DNA of 23,469 bases. It comes from a virus. Below, piece after piece: positions 8,701-15,878 of this stretch. The position numbers and the translations under genes were made by a program. A model generated the notes under the pieces. That model saw only the letters and a list, made by a program, of their open reading frames with translations, was not told the DNA's origin and searched no databases. Numbering within the stretch: position 1 is the stretch's first letter; the number at the start of each line of letters is the position of its first letter. The stretch lies in IMG/VR virus record IMGVR_UViG_3300028025_003835, positions 1-23,469 of that record, one strand, 5' to 3'.

Positions 8701-10241
8701 ATACGAATAAAGGTGATGGCTGACGGGTTAGTCAGTGTAAATACGTTAGATCCTACCGTAGTAGCACCTAAAGAAGTTCTGCCCGTAGCTGCTACAAGTC
8801 CTGTAGATCCACCGTCCCATTTTAGTCGGTCTGTAAACGCTGTATCCCAGTTGCTCTGGGAAGTTGTTGTAGGAATAGCATATCCACTGGTCAGAGAAAA
8901 TACACCCGTAGTATTGGTATAGGTAAGCCCTGTAGCTGTAGAAGAAAGAGATGTCAGGCTAATACCACCAAGGCTTGCCAGGGAAATGGTCACTATACCT
9001 GTGTTTCCGTTAACACTTTGTACCGCTCCATTGGCTATACGTATGTACGCAGAGCCGGACCAACGATAAGTCTCATTGGTATCCAGGGCTACGTAGATCT
9101 TACCCGTTGTACCTGTTGCAGGAAATGCTGCCAGGTTAGCGTATTCCAGTACGTCATCCACGTAGGAAGGAAGCTGGGTAGAAGGAACAAGTCCAGAGCC
9201 ATCTAAAGAAGCATACCCGTTAGCCTGACCTTTCTGACTGGTTACCTGGTAACCCGCAGAGGCGTGGTTACCCCATCCATAAGCGGTATCCCAGTTTGTT
9301 TGTGACGCAGTTGTTGGTATAGAATAACCGGCAGCAAATGTGATATCTAAACTACCGGAACTTGTTATAGGGGAATTGACAACACTAAGACCGGTAGGTA
9401 CAGTTAAACCAACAGAAGTGACCGTTCCGGTGCTTCCACTTGGGATAGCCTGGGTTGATAACACACCCGTTGACAGGGCAACTACCATCCTGGTTCCAGT
9501 GCCTACTAATGACGCTGCATATATTGTCCCATTTACCTGCACAGTAGCTCCATTATCAGAGGGTACCGATCCGGATGGACCGGCAAAAGCTACGTTACCA
9601 TTGGCAAAGAAAGTAACAGGATACCTGTAGGCAAAGGTAGTGGCATTGTACGTACTCACCTGCAAACTACCAGGACCACCTTCACCAGCACTTTTGGAAA
9701 CTCCACCCAAGTTAAACTCGGTACTGTATATGCCATTTTTCATGGCAAAACTGGTCTGGTAATCCCAGGTGGAATCTAATACAACGCTTTTAGTAATTGT
9801 ATTTGACGCCATCAAGGTCAACCTGGACTGCGTATTAGGTGAGGCTGTTCCAATACTTACAATAGATCCATTGTCATAGATGACACTAGCACCTAAAGTA
9901 GCAGAACCCGTCCACTTAGTAATATAGTTTGTCGTGCCGGAGCCACTTACACCAGTAGCGTATTGTGGTATATTCAGAGCACCCGTTCCCGCATTAAACG
10001 TAGCTGCCCCGGATGTACCAGTAGTTGTAAGTGTAATGGGAATCTGATAGTCGGCACCTGATCCGATAAGGATCCAGGTAGTACTAACAGCATTGTAATA
10101 GTATATCTTTTTATTGCCTGTATTATAATACACCTGCCCGTCCACTGCATTAAGTGGTGCCGTGGCAGCATTGTGCAGAACCCCGTTGATCAACTGGTTC
10201 TGACTTAAATCAATATCATGTAGGTATAATTTTGTAGGCAT
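5706..10241 (-). CDS. Giant repetitive tail fibre protein, 1511 aa
   Basis: This is the largest gene in the window and probably forms a long trimeric tail fibre. Residues 1-65 are an attachment-type opening ([20 protein letters not shown], then '[16 protein letters not shown]'). Around 270-400 are '[15 protein letters not shown]', '[10 protein letters not shown]' and '[12 protein letters not shown]', a common fibre module. Residues 541-695 and 1019-1173 are two long repeats nearly identical in protein. Related 'GTVT(S/T)VSVTTANG' units occur between them, preceded by two copies of '[20 protein letters not shown]'. The C-terminal 85 residues ('[20 protein letters not shown]' to '[13 protein letters not shown]') are a typical fibre-tip beta domain. 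Composition is Thr/Ser/Gly/Ala-rich and almost Cys-free. Two bases separate it from the 207-aa gene upstream and from the 582-aa gene downstream. Confidence 0.9.
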   Translation of the reverse strand: MPTKLYLHDIDLSQNQLINGVLHNAATAPLNAVDGQVYYNTGNKKIYYYNAVSTTWILIGSGADYQIPITLTTTGTSGAATFNAGTGALNIPQYATGVSGSGTTNYITKWTGSATLGASVIYDNGSIVSIGTASPNTQSRLTLMASNTITKSVVLDSTWDYQTSFAMKNGIYSTEFNLGGVSKSAGEGGPGSLQVSTYNATTFAYRYPVTFFANGNVAFAGPSGSVPSDNGATVQVNGTIYAASLVGTGTRMVVALSTGVLSTQAIPSGSTGTVTSVGLTVPTGLSVVNSPITSSGSLDITFAAGYSIPTTASQTNWDTAYGWGNHASAGYQVTSQKGQANGYASLDGSGLVPSTQLPSYVDDVLEYANLAAFPATGTTGKIYVALDTNETYRWSGSAYIRIANGAVQSVNGNTGIVTISLASLGGISLTSLSSTATGLTYTNTTGVFSLTSGYAIPTTTSQSNWDTAFTDRLKWDGGSTGLVAATGRTSLGATTVGSNVFTLTNPSAITFIRINADNSVSTLDAATFRSAIGAGTSSTTGTVTSVSVTTANGVSGSVATSTTTPAITITLGAITPTSVNSVVISGSTTPTLAVTGTSSISGSNTGDNAVNSLYSGLVSNATHTGDATGSTALTVVGLRGVALPALGASAGFLRYTGTGTNTWIFDTATYLTANQSITLSGDISGTGTTAITTTIGANRVTNAMLAQIPTATFHGRVTAATGNVENITGTQATTLLDVFSATLKGLAPASGGGTTNFLRADGTWTTPGGGGSVTSVSVVSANGFAGTVATASSTPAITLTTTITGILKGNGTAISAAVAGTDYQGASTNLTSLAGLTFASTSFVKMTATGTFALDTNTYYLSSNPSGYTTNTGTVTTVSVTTANGISGSVATAGTTPAITLTLGAITPSTVNGLTFTAAATGFTIAGGTTSKTLTVSNTLTLAGTDASTLNIGAGGTLGSAAFTASTAYQASSTNLTSLAGLAFASTSFVKMTAAGTFALDTNTYYLASNPSGYTNNTGTVTSVSVTTANGVSGTVATSTTTPAITLTLGAITPTSVNSVVISGSTTPTLAVTGTSSISGSNTGDNAVNSLYSGLVSNATHTGDATGATALTVVGLRGVALPTLGATAGFLRYTGTGTNTWVFDSSVYLTTNQSITLSGAVTGSGTTAITTTLANSVVGIANLSATGTPSSTTYLRGDNTWATISGGGITTLNTLTGATQTFATGTAGTDFAITSTGTTHTFDIPSASGTARGLVSTAAQNIAGLKSFLNGLNATGTANEFSAGTPGITTTLAGVSQTTFGRLIATALNTTLGANLSYSSFLLIGNTVAESSAGTHNMFAQFSIKPLIVNDGAGSTTNGATLYIEGAATGTATITNNYAVWIDDGAVRLDVLGGSGTRMVVADALGVLSTQAIPGGGSAYSVTSVSTTYSETATSGTKIIKADTSGGTFVITLPTAVGNTATIIIKKTAGTAALTIDGATTETIDGGLTATINKVDESITLVSDNSNWLII
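6723..7187 (-). repeat. Long internal repeat of the giant fibre, copy 2
   Basis: This encodes residues 1019-1173 of the 1511-aa fibre. It matches copy 1 (residues 541-695) almost residue for residue, from '[16 protein letters not shown]' through '[19 protein letters not shown]' to 'NQSITLSG'. The codons differ strongly from copy 1: in the 15-codon stretch at 6963-7007, 10 codons differ and every change is synonymous. Confidence 0.85.
8157..8621 (-). repeat. Long internal repeat of the giant fibre, copy 1
   Basis: This encodes residues 541-695 of the 1511-aa fibre, about 155 residues, and is repeated 478 residues later as copy 2. Protein differences are few and conservative (for example S/T, I/L, S/A). 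The DNA of the two copies has drifted at most third positions, so no long exact DNA repeat remains. Confidence 0.85.
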
Positions 10242-10243
10242 GA

Positions 10244-10867
10244 TTAGGACAGATAAGCATAACCTGTTACAGCATCAGTGAATGAAATAACCAGTGTGGT
10301 CGTAGTAGCTGTATCTACCACACCAATGATTTCTACACCATTGTTATCCAAGATGAATACGTTAGGAATAAAGCCGAGGCTATGATTAATCGTCCAGGTA
10401 GTAGCAGGAGTCTGCTGGTGGTAGGTATACTGGGAAACAGTTTGGTTATTGAACGTAATGGCAGGATTCAGGTTGATCCTGGTAACACAACCACCGGTGT
10501 TTACCTCTATGAGGTTTTGATTTCCACTTACACCGTAGTTATAGTTCAAACCTACATTGACAGGGTTGGCAGAGCAGATCTTAAGGTGACGGTACGGGTC
10601 ATTGATGTTTGAGCTAAAGACAACCGATTCATCATTGCTGTTATACGTAACCGGTAACCAACCATAGTAGTTGATAGAAGTCTGGGTAAGAGCGTCATTA
10701 TCTGCATTAGACTGCCAGTCTACAAGTTCTTTGCGGATCAAGCTCAGGTCATAATCCTTGTCATCCTTGTCAGAACCAATACCATAGCGGACTTTACGGA
10801 AAGATGCATAAACATCATCCGCAAATAACCTGTAGTATTTGGCCTTATCTTTTAGCAGATTTCTCAT
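10244..10867 (-). CDS. Tail fibre-associated protein, 207 aa
   Basis: Residues 1-60 are charged and helical ([20 protein letters not shown], then '[20 protein letters not shown]'), likely an attachment segment. The C-terminal 60 residues hold '[20 protein letters not shown]', '[11 protein letters not shown]' and a final 'GYAYLS'. This pattern is a well-known phage fibre/tail domain, found as 'TWTINHNLG..P.V...D..G' in many tail proteins. It is wedged between the zinc-ribbon gene (2 bases upstream, TAACTATG) and the 1511-aa fibre gene (2 bases downstream, TAATCATG), so all three are probably translated in a coupled way. It may link the fibre to the tail or form a short fibre of its own. Confidence 0.8.
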   Translation of the reverse strand: MRNLLKDKAKYYRLFADDVYASFRKVRYGIGSDKDDKDYDLSLIRKELVDWQSNADNDALTQTSINYYGWLPVTYNSNDESVVFSSNINDPYRHLKICSANPVNVGLNYNYGVSGNQNLIEVNTGGCVTRINLNPAITFNNQTVSQYTYHQQTPATTWTINHSLGFIPNVFILDNNGVEIIGVVDTATTTTLVISFTDAVTGYAYLS

Positions 10868-10869
10868 AG

Positions 10870-11010
10870 TTAAGACTGGGGATTGTTAGCCGCAGCTAGT
10901 TGTTGTTCATATAGAGCCATACAGTTAGTGCATACCCTGGTTCCGTCTGTGGCTGTTCTTACCTGGCAACCGCAGGTGATAGCGGCTCCGCAATTAGGAC
11001 AAGTGTTCAT
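10870..11010 (-). CDS. Zinc-ribbon micro-protein, 46 aa
   Basis: This short gene reads MNTCPNCGAAITCGCQVRTA and then continues through 'GTRVCTNCMALYEQQLAA' to a TAA. Cysteines at 4, 7, 13, 15, 27 and 30 form two CxxC knuckles (CPNC and CTNC) plus a central CGC, the layout of a compact zinc ribbon. The rest is a short C-terminal helix rich in Gln and Ala. It fills the space between the 181-aa and 207-aa genes exactly, with 16 bases before it and 2 after, which argues that it is a real gene. The leader is A-rich (CATAAAAACCAAGAT) like its neighbours. Zinc binding is inferred from the cysteine pattern. The role is unknown: a regulator of late transcription or a small structural zinc protein are both possible. 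Confidence 0.8.
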   Translation of the reverse strand: MNTCPNCGAAITCGCQVRTATDGTRVCTNCMALYEQQLAAANNPQS

Positions 11011-11026
11011 ATCTTGGTTTTTATGA

Positions 11027-11572
11027 TTAACACATGATGGCACTCAGGCGGATGAGTCTTGCCTGAGCATATACTAAAAGCTCCATACCCTGCTCAGGGT
11101 TATGGGCATATTCCACTTTAGCTTTTGCAGCTTCTAAAAAGCTACTGATCAGCCTCAGTTCTTTGAGCTGTTCTTTAACGTCAGCATCTGGTTCACAGGC
11201 TGCCATCTCCAGGGTGGAGAGCATGTTGTAATACTTATTCATGGTTTGCGTGAGTCTGAGGTATTCATACTCAACAAAGACTTTGTCATTGGGAGAAACA
11301 GAATACCTCACTTTGTAGACACCATCGGGAATGGGATGACAGGTGTCTCCGCAACCGGTGGTCTGAATACCAAGGGTACAGGCGTTCAATACCAGGTTAA
11401 ACTGGGGAAGCACCTCTATAGATACAGGTAGGTTAAAACCAGGAGAAGTAATCTGGAGCAGGCCACAATTGGTCCCAAGATCCTCTGCATAGAGACTTGT
11501 GTCAAATACCCGTAAAACATTGATGTTATTGGTATCAGGTATTTCTAAACTTAGTAGATGTTTATTGGCCAT
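11027..11572 (-). CDS. Conserved phage protein of unknown function, 181 aa
   Basis: The N-terminal half (residues 1-100) is beta-rich and carries a cysteine cluster in 'NACTLGIQTTGCGDTCHPIP', followed by 'DGVYKVRYSVSPNDKVFVEY'. The C-terminal half is helical ('YLRLTQTMNKYYNMLSTLEM', 'KEQLKELRLISSFLEAAKAK', 'MELLVYAQARLIRLSAIMC'). This beta-then-helix layout with 'IPDGVY.VRYS.SPN' resembles a hypothetical protein I associate with structural clusters of Bacteroidota phages; I cannot name its family. It is the first gene after a strong terminator, so it probably heads a new transcription unit. Four Cys and one His in the cluster could bind a metal, which is interesting next to the zinc-ribbon gene. 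No function is known to me. Confidence 0.75.
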   Translation of the reverse strand: MANKHLLSLEIPDTNNINVLRVFDTSLYAEDLGTNCGLLQITSPGFNLPVSIEVLPQFNLVLNACTLGIQTTGCGDTCHPIPDGVYKVRYSVSPNDKVFVEYEYLRLTQTMNKYYNMLSTLEMAACEPDADVKEQLKELRLISSFLEAAKAKVEYAHNPEQGMELLVYAQARLIRLSAIMC

Positions 11573-11658
11573 GTATCTAAACTTGAGGAAGTTAGCAATA
11601 TGAAAGTGTAGAGGTTCTCAATAATAATATACCCATTTTTCAGGACTTCTCCAAAAAC
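11573..11658 (-). promoter_or_regulatory. Likely promoter-bearing leader of the adhesion module
   Basis: These 86 bases lie between a strong terminator and the ATG of the 181-aa gene and hold no open frame. On the minus strand an A/T-rich element (TATATTATTATTG, around 11618-11632) sits about 45-60 bases upstream of the start. It loosely resembles a Bacteroidota -7 element (TAnnTTTG), but no clean -33 TTTG partner is seen. A promoter is expected here because transcription should stop just upstream. The exact element is uncertain. Confidence 0.3.
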
Positions 11659-11693
11659 AAAAAAGGGAGGTGTACAAAATGTACACACTCCCC
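11659..11693 (-). terminator. Strong intrinsic terminator after the 502-aa gene
   Basis: On the minus strand the arm GGGAG-T-GTGTACA pairs with TGTACAC-CTCCC across a 3-base loop. This gives 12 base pairs with one bulged T, followed at once by six T residues and another T-rich run. An A-tract precedes the stem on this strand, so the element could also work in the other direction. It begins about 25 bases after the stop of the 502-aa gene. Confidence 0.9.
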
Positions 11694-11717
11694 GTTTTTA
11701 TAGGATATACTGATTGC

Positions 11718-13226
11718 TTAGTAAGATTCCAAAGCAATGGTGCTTGCACCCTGGGCAGCGTTTGCAGCAGCTACAAAATAGTTTGTAATAGCTGATGTTG
11801 CAGTGCCTTTAACTACGTTGAAAACGAGCAGATACTGGTCGTTGTCAAATGTACCAGAAGGATTGTTCCAACGTGGTACGTTGTGCAGAACCAATACCTT
11901 GTCATAAAGACCGCTACGAGATACTTGAGCCAAAGCTGGATCAGCTTCGATCTCTCTCATCCTCAAGCTGTCTACACGGCTGGAGTCAGGGTAAGCGTTC
12001 TGGAGGTAACGACCATCCAAAATAAGCTCACGAAGCAAGGTCTCACCCAAGCCAGAAGCTTGTACAGGAGCTTGCATCTCAACACCATGGCTGGACAAAT
12101 AAGGGTTAGTAGCAGAGTTTGCAGCTGTATTGGCATCAAAAGATGCAGCAATACAAGGCTCACCGCTCTCGTCTACAACAGCAGCATAAGCAACCAAAGG
12201 CTCAAGCTCATACTTATCTGTAGGAGTGAACGTACAGTTAGCAAAGCTGGTCTCTACAAATCCAAGGGTAAACTCAATGTGAGGCTTGCCGTTAGCATAA
12301 GTAAAGCTGGCAGCGTTAGCAGCAGCAGCGTAAACAACAGCACCGTTTCCAGAAGCAGCAACAGATGCATCAGACACTACAGCAGTTCCTGGGATAAACA
12401 CTGAACCAGTAACAGCCTCAGAGTAGAGGTCGTTAAAGAAGCTTACAGATACAGTACCGCCAATAGTTGGAGCTACGGCTTGAACTGGGTAAGTTACAGT
12501 GGCTGTGTTAGAAACGATGTTAGTGATAAATGCGTTAGCAGGGATGCCAGTACCGGTTACTTTCTGACCAATTGCTGCATAAGCAGGGATAGAAGCCCAT
12601 GTGATGGCAACGCTGGAAGTAGTGATAGATGCTACAGAAGCAGCAGCTGAAGCAGCACCGGCAGCAACGTATACACGTGCCTTAATCATTTGATCAAAGA
12701 AAGGATAGCTGTTGATCTGATCTTTCCAAGCAAGAAGAGCCATAACTGGATCTTTCTTCAAAGAAGGAGTAGTCGCGTCAGCACAACCAGCCCAATAGTC
12801 AAGGGTCCTGTACATCTGGTGGTTCAAAAACCTGAGGGCAGGAGAACCTTTGATGTCCAAACGGAGCCTGTACGTTTCGTCAGCAGTAAGACCTGTACCG
12901 TTGGCAGTAACTTTTACTACCTGGTTAACAGCAGACTTACCAGCTACACTGATAACGCGGCTGATGTACTTAGGGTTTACAAGCTTAGACTTGATAGACT
13001 CTTTGTAACCACCGTGGGTACCAATCTTGTCATTGGTAAAATAAGAACCTTGGATGACATAAAAAGGACTTACACTGGCAGCAACTGTTGCCAAAGTAGA
13101 GTTGGTAGCACTGGTTGGAGCGTACATACCGATCTGTCCTGCAGAGAGGGCAGAGGTAGCTACACCTGAAGCCAATGTACCAGAGGAAACCAAGAAGGAC
13201 TTCCTAAAGGAATGTGGAAAATACAT
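11718..13226 (-). CDS. Probable major virion structural protein, 502 aa
   Basis: I cannot name the family with confidence. The protein starts MYFPHSFRKSFLVSSGTLAS. It has a 'GGYKESIKSKLVNPKYISR' block near residues 72-90 and 'TYRLRLDIKGSPALRFLNHQ' near 118-137, followed by 'TLDYWAGC'. Residues of about 195-255 ('GQKVTGTGIPANAFITNI') look like an Ig-like domain inserted in a loop, as often decorates capsid and tail-tube proteins. Its leader is nearly identical to that of the capsid gene, and a strong terminator follows it. Both suggest high expression. It sits after the neck genes and before the fibres, where a tail tube or sheath protein is usual, so major tail protein is my leading guess. 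A second head protein is the alternative. Confidence 0.75.
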   Translation of the reverse strand: MYFPHSFRKSFLVSSGTLASGVATSALSAGQIGMYAPTSATNSTLATVAASVSPFYVIQGSYFTNDKIGTHGGYKESIKSKLVNPKYISRVISVAGKSAVNQVVKVTANGTGLTADETYRLRLDIKGSPALRFLNHQMYRTLDYWAGCADATTPSLKKDPVMALLAWKDQINSYPFFDQMIKARVYVAAGAASAAASVASITTSSVAITWASIPAYAAIGQKVTGTGIPANAFITNIVSNTATVTYPVQAVAPTIGGTVSVSFFNDLYSEAVTGSVFIPGTAVVSDASVAASGNGAVVYAAAANAASFTYANGKPHIEFTLGFVETSFANCTFTPTDKYELEPLVAYAAVVDESGEPCIAASFDANTAANSATNPYLSSHGVEMQAPVQASGLGETLLRELILDGRYLQNAYPDSSRVDSLRMREIEADPALAQVSRSGLYDKVLVLHNVPRWNNPSGTFDNDQYLLVFNVVKGTATSAITNYFVAAANAAQGASTIALESY

Positions 13227-13234
13227 GGTGTTTC

Positions 13235-13255
13235 GATTAAGGGGTTATAAAAAAT
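13235..13255 (-). promoter_or_regulatory. Conserved leader motif before the 502-aa gene
   Basis: The minus-strand sequence ends ATAACCCCTTAATC 9 bases before the ATG and is preceded by an A/T-only run. The same core (ATAACCCCTTAA) occurs in the leader of the capsid gene and before no other start I checked. It lies in the position of a ribosome-binding region. It is not a Shine-Dalgarno sequence. It may be a translation enhancer or part of a late promoter. Confidence 0.5.
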
Positions 13256-13267
13256 AAAAAAAAGTAG

Positions 13268-13684
13268 TTATTGTAAGAACATGAGCTTGTACTTGGTAGA
13301 AGCAATCAGGCTCTTCATTTCGTCCAGCTGGTTTACGATCTCAGAGAACGGCATCATTTTCTGCAGCTCGTTGATCTCGTTGTACAACTCTTTTAAATGG
13401 GCCAGGGCTTCTGGTACAGATCCGCACTTATACGGTGCAGGTGCAGGAATATCCAGGATCTTTTCACGAGCTCCCTGGTATTGTTCGGCCACTGCATCTA
13501 CAAGTCCTGGCATACCGTCATAAAAACCACCAAGGGCTTGATGAGCGGCATATGATCCTGGTCCTGTTACCTTTAAGTGAAGCTGATGGATGCTTGTGAC
13601 CAGGCCTTGGGCATGGGACAGCATTTCTCCAGTTTCTTTACATGGTCCCATAGGGGAAGGTCTTGGTATTTTAGTTAGTGCCAT
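13268..13684 (-). CDS. Dps/ferritin-like four-helix protein (DUF5856-type), 138 aa
   Basis: This small, all-helical protein has 'SIHQLHLKVTGPGSYAAHQA' at residues 31-50 and then 'LGGFYDGMPGLVDAVAEQYQ' at 51-70. Spaced His33, His36, His48, Asp56 and Glu67 match the pattern of Dps/ferritin-like bundles ('H.LHL....SYA.H.AL...Y..M..LVD...E.YQG'). I recall this as the phage DUF5856 family. Two further helices follow ('VPEALAHLKELYNEINELQK' and 'IVNQLDEMKSLIASTKYKL'). The ATG overlaps the stop of the 233-aa neck gene (TAATG). Iron or DNA binding is not shown by sequence alone. Being inside the structural cassette suggests it is packaged in, or helps build, the virion. Confidence 0.7.
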   Translation of the reverse strand: MALTKIPRPSPMGPCKETGEMLSHAQGLVTSIHQLHLKVTGPGSYAAHQALGGFYDGMPGLVDAVAEQYQGAREKILDIPAPAPYKCGSVPEALAHLKELYNEINELQKMMPFSEIVNQLDEMKSLIASTKYKLMFLQ

Positions 13685-14385
13685 TAGCTGTTACGTTGTG
13701 GGTTTTGAAGCTCTCTTTGATATTGGTTCATGCTTTCTATGTCTCCGGCAAGGATTGCAGCAGCTTCATCTACCATGATCTCGGCTATGTCATCTTTAAA
13801 CTCACAGATCACATTGGCAGTGATGGCTTGCCCATTACTGGGATCCACGCAACCTGCAAACTTTACATCCTGTGGCCTGCGGTAGTATACCAGGTTGACA
13901 TCGGTAACGGTAAATTCACCGTTCGTGTACACCCTGAGTTTATCTCCCACCAGTGTGCTGAGTGTTTCAGCCCATTCAAAGCTGGGACCTTTGGTATCTG
14001 ATGTAAGCAAAAGACCCATGTTGGCTTCTTCCACTTCATATACGGTCATCCTGCGTTTATCCGGGCAGCACTCTGAGTTGGCTAAGACGTCTATTCTTAC
14101 ATAGTAGAGATAGTCACTGGGAAGGGCAGATTCTACGTAGATCTTTTTGTCTGTTGGTACTAACACCTTATCAGTCATAATGATCCGTAGGTCATCTATC
14201 AACCCGGTAGATTGTTCTGTGCCCTCTTTACGGGTGTTGATGCCGTAGACTTGTCTGCGGATCCACTCCAACTGAGCCTTGTTGAACGCTTCCTGGATCT
14301 GCCAACATTCAAAGTTGTCATAGTCCAGTGACGCCAGCTTGTTCAGCCGCTGCTTGATCTTTATTTGTAAGAGAGCGTTTGTCAT
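13684..14385 (-). CDS. Neck / head-tail connector (ring) protein, 233 aa
   Basis: The N-terminus 'QIKIKQRLNKLASLDYDNFE' followed by 'CWQIQEAFNKAQLEWIRRQV' is a helical pair that I recall from connector-type proteins of large Bacteroidota phages. A beta-rich middle follows ('KIYVESALPSDYLYYVRIDV', then 'GDKLRVYTNGEFTVTDVNLV' and 'YYRRPQDVKF'). The end is helical and acidic: 'FKDDIAEIMVDEAAAILAGD' and 'ESMNQYQRELQNPQ'. Helix-beta-helix with a 'DEAA.I.AGDIES..QYQ' tail fits an adaptor protein docking under the portal. It lies two genes after the 75-aa gene, in the usual neck position, and its stop overlaps the start of the Dps-like gene. The exact ring it forms cannot be told from sequence. Confidence 0.65.
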   Translation of the reverse strand: MTNALLQIKIKQRLNKLASLDYDNFECWQIQEAFNKAQLEWIRRQVYGINTRKEGTEQSTGLIDDLRIIMTDKVLVPTDKKIYVESALPSDYLYYVRIDVLANSECCPDKRRMTVYEVEEANMGLLLTSDTKGPSFEWAETLSTLVGDKLRVYTNGEFTVTDVNLVYYRRPQDVKFAGCVDPSNGQAITANVICEFKDDIAEIMVDEAAAILAGDIESMNQYQRELQNPQRNS

Positions 14386-14391
14386 ATGTTA

Positions 14392-15408
14392 TTACTGGTT
14401 CCAATATTTTTCTACCGATTTCTGTAGGTCAATCAGGATTTCTTCATTCAAAGGATTCTTCAGAAACTCAGCAGCATCCGTTGGTGTTCGTCCCATCATG
14501 GTACCAGTCCTCATATGATAGATAAAACCATCTGCTTTAGGTGATATGAACTTGAAGTAGCCTGCATCTTTGATGATGGAGCGGATCTTCAGGGTTTCCA
14601 TATCCAGGTTGGCCATATCCAGGAAACGCTGTCCTGTTTTACGTTTATCTTTTTCTACCAATTCACCGTTGATGAACTTATCCATGTTGTCATAGATCAC
14701 ATCATTAGGTGTAGACTTCTTGTACTGTGCACTGTTGGGATCCAGAACCTTGGCGACATACATCAGCTTGTTCTGATTCTTGTCAAACAACTTCTGCAGT
14801 TCAGCCAGGGCCTTGTTGCGAAGCTTCTTGACTTCTGTTTGGATGGATGCTGTTTCTTCCAGCTTATCCAAATAGAACTTCGGAGGTGTAGGCATCCGTC
14901 TTGCTTCTTCTAAGGATTTAGCTACGATGGAAAACCCTGTGGCTTCTATAGCATAGAGTCTGATCAGATCATATGGGTCTTTATCTGGTTCCAGGTAAAG
15001 TGGTTCATTGCCACACCTGATCTTGATCTTATCCCAAAACTCATTGTTGTCAGGTCTGAGCAGTTTTACCTTGTTCCAGAACTGATCATCTTTAGGATCA
15101 ATCACGTTGGCAGCAAGCTGTTTTTCAAGTTCTGCTACCACTGCACGGATCTGGAGGATCTTGGCTTCCTGGTCTTCTATCGGCAGGGCTTTTACTTCCG
15201 GTGCAAACTCGTTCAGACCTGTGAGGTATCTTTTAATACCGTTGATCTCAAGACATGCAATGGGTTCTTCGTGAAAGGCTCCGTCAAAAAGACTTAATCC
15301 GTACCGTTGGAGTCCCATGTTATCTACCATAGGATCAAAGAATGGTCTGATGGCAATAGAACTCCTCTTGTTTTGTGGGTACTTCTCCACAATAGTGACT
15401 GTGCTCAT
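14392..15408 (-). CDS. Virion-associated protein of unknown function, 338 aa
   Basis: I do not recognise a family. Residues 1-65 contain 'YPQNKRSSIAIRPFFDPMVD' and 'LSLFDGAFHEEPIACLEING', likely a small beta domain. Residues 75-250 are strongly helical and charged, with coiled-coil character ('QEAKILQIRAVVAELEKQLA', then 'EETASIQTEVKKLRNKALAE'). The C-terminus 'SIIKDAGYFKFISPKADGFI' and 'MRTGTMMGRTPTDAAEFLKN' is compact and mixed. It sits between the 75-aa gene and the neck gene, 6 bases before the latter, so it probably acts at the head vertex or neck. An internal scaffold or cargo protein is equally possible. Its leader is A/C-rich (TATAAAAACCAACAACAC), typical of this phage. Confidence 0.65.
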   Translation of the reverse strand: MSTVTIVEKYPQNKRSSIAIRPFFDPMVDNMGLQRYGLSLFDGAFHEEPIACLEINGIKRYLTGLNEFAPEVKALPIEDQEAKILQIRAVVAELEKQLAANVIDPKDDQFWNKVKLLRPDNNEFWDKIKIRCGNEPLYLEPDKDPYDLIRLYAIEATGFSIVAKSLEEARRMPTPPKFYLDKLEETASIQTEVKKLRNKALAELQKLFDKNQNKLMYVAKVLDPNSAQYKKSTPNDVIYDNMDKFINGELVEKDKRKTGQRFLDMANLDMETLKIRSIIKDAGYFKFISPKADGFIYHMRTGTMMGRTPTDAAEFLKNPLNEEILIDLQKSVEKYWNQ

Positions 15409-15446
15409 GTGTTGTTGGTTTTTATATGGGTGGTCTGAATGACCGA

Positions 15447-15674
15447 TTAATCTATTAGCTTGGAGATGCCACTTTGCTCAAGTGTATCTTCCTGGTTTCT
15501 TGCTGCCCTGTGAGCTGCTCTTTCAAGCTCTCCTTCAGTGAACAAGAATTGTGTAGCCTTATCATCAACGTCTTTGATGATCACTGCGAAGTAGAAGACG
15601 TTCTCGTTGGAGAACTTCTTTCTTTCCTTATTGAGGACCTTGTGGATCCTTCCGATACGGGTCTTCTTAGCCAT
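15447..15674 (-). CDS. Small conserved phage protein, 75 aa
   Basis: This small protein has a very basic N-terminus (MAKKTRIGRIHKVLNKERKK), a beta pair around 'NVFYFAVIIKDVDDKATQ', and a helical 'FLFTEGELERAAHRAARNQE' segment. The 'LFTE.ELERA..RA.RN.ED' pattern is one I associate with small phage proteins encoded near capsid genes, but the function is not known to me. It is the first gene after the structured non-coding block that follows the capsid gene. The nearest hairpin of that block ends 13 bases before its ATG, so its translation could be affected by RNA folding. A capsid decoration or stabilising role is possible. Confidence 0.65.
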   Translation of the reverse strand: MAKKTRIGRIHKVLNKERKKFSNENVFYFAVIIKDVDDKATQFLFTEGELERAAHRAARNQEDTLEQSGISKLID

Positions 15675-15687
15675 TACTTAGAAGTTT

Positions 15688-15825
15688 AGAACCTGTTGGA
15701 GTGGTAAGCTCCCAAGGGTACGTTCCCAACAGGCGTTCTAAGGATTACTATCCTTAGAGAGGAAAATGACTCAGACTGGGACAGGTGTTATCCAGTTAGA
15801 CTGGTGGCCGTTTACTGCTCTGAGT
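15688..15825 (-). ncRNA. Structured non-coding block with several hairpins
   Basis: The span between the capsid gene and the 75-aa gene has no open frame but dense self-complementarity. Stem A pairs 15692-15699 with 15726-15733 (8 bp), is extended by 15688-15691 with 15736-15739, and encloses a GGAG/CTCC hairpin. Stem B pairs 15738-15745 with 15750-15757 (8 bp, 4-base loop). Stem C pairs 15769-15775 with 15819-15825 (7 bp) and encloses 15792-15796 with 15800-15804. Stems A and B share two bases, so they may alternate. It is not a tRNA: no acceptor stem or T-arm fits. An RNA element or processing region is inferred. Confidence 0.45.
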
Positions 15826-15840
15826 ACTGTTACTGTATAA

Positions 15841-15870
15841 AGGCAGGAGGAGTTACGGCTCCTCCCGCTT
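15841..15870 (-). terminator. Terminator-like hairpin after the capsid gene
   Basis: On the minus strand GCGGGAGGAG pairs with CTCCTCCTGC across a 6-base loop (10 bp, one G-U pair), starting 10 bases after the capsid stop codon. Only a short T-rich tail follows (CTTTATA), so termination may be partial. The hairpin could also protect the 3' end of the capsid mRNA. Confidence 0.65.
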
Positions 15871-15878
15871 TATGTTAT

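Noticed and set aside
6826-8922. Several plus-strand open frames opposite the giant fibre, rich in Val, Ala and Pro
   Set aside because: They mirror the Thr/Ala/Gly codons of the fibre repeats and repeat in step with them. They are shadows of a repetitive gene.
5706-10241. Diversity-generating retroelement acting on the fibre repeats
   Set aside because: There is no reverse transcriptase gene in the window and no adenine-biased variable/template pair. The repeats differ by synonymous changes, not by targeted amino-acid changes.
15688-15757. tRNA-like look (a 'GGAG..GGTAA..CTCC' arm inside a longer stem on the plus strand)
   Set aside because: No 7-bp acceptor stem, no anticodon arm of correct size and no T-arm can be drawn. 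It is better described as a general structured block.
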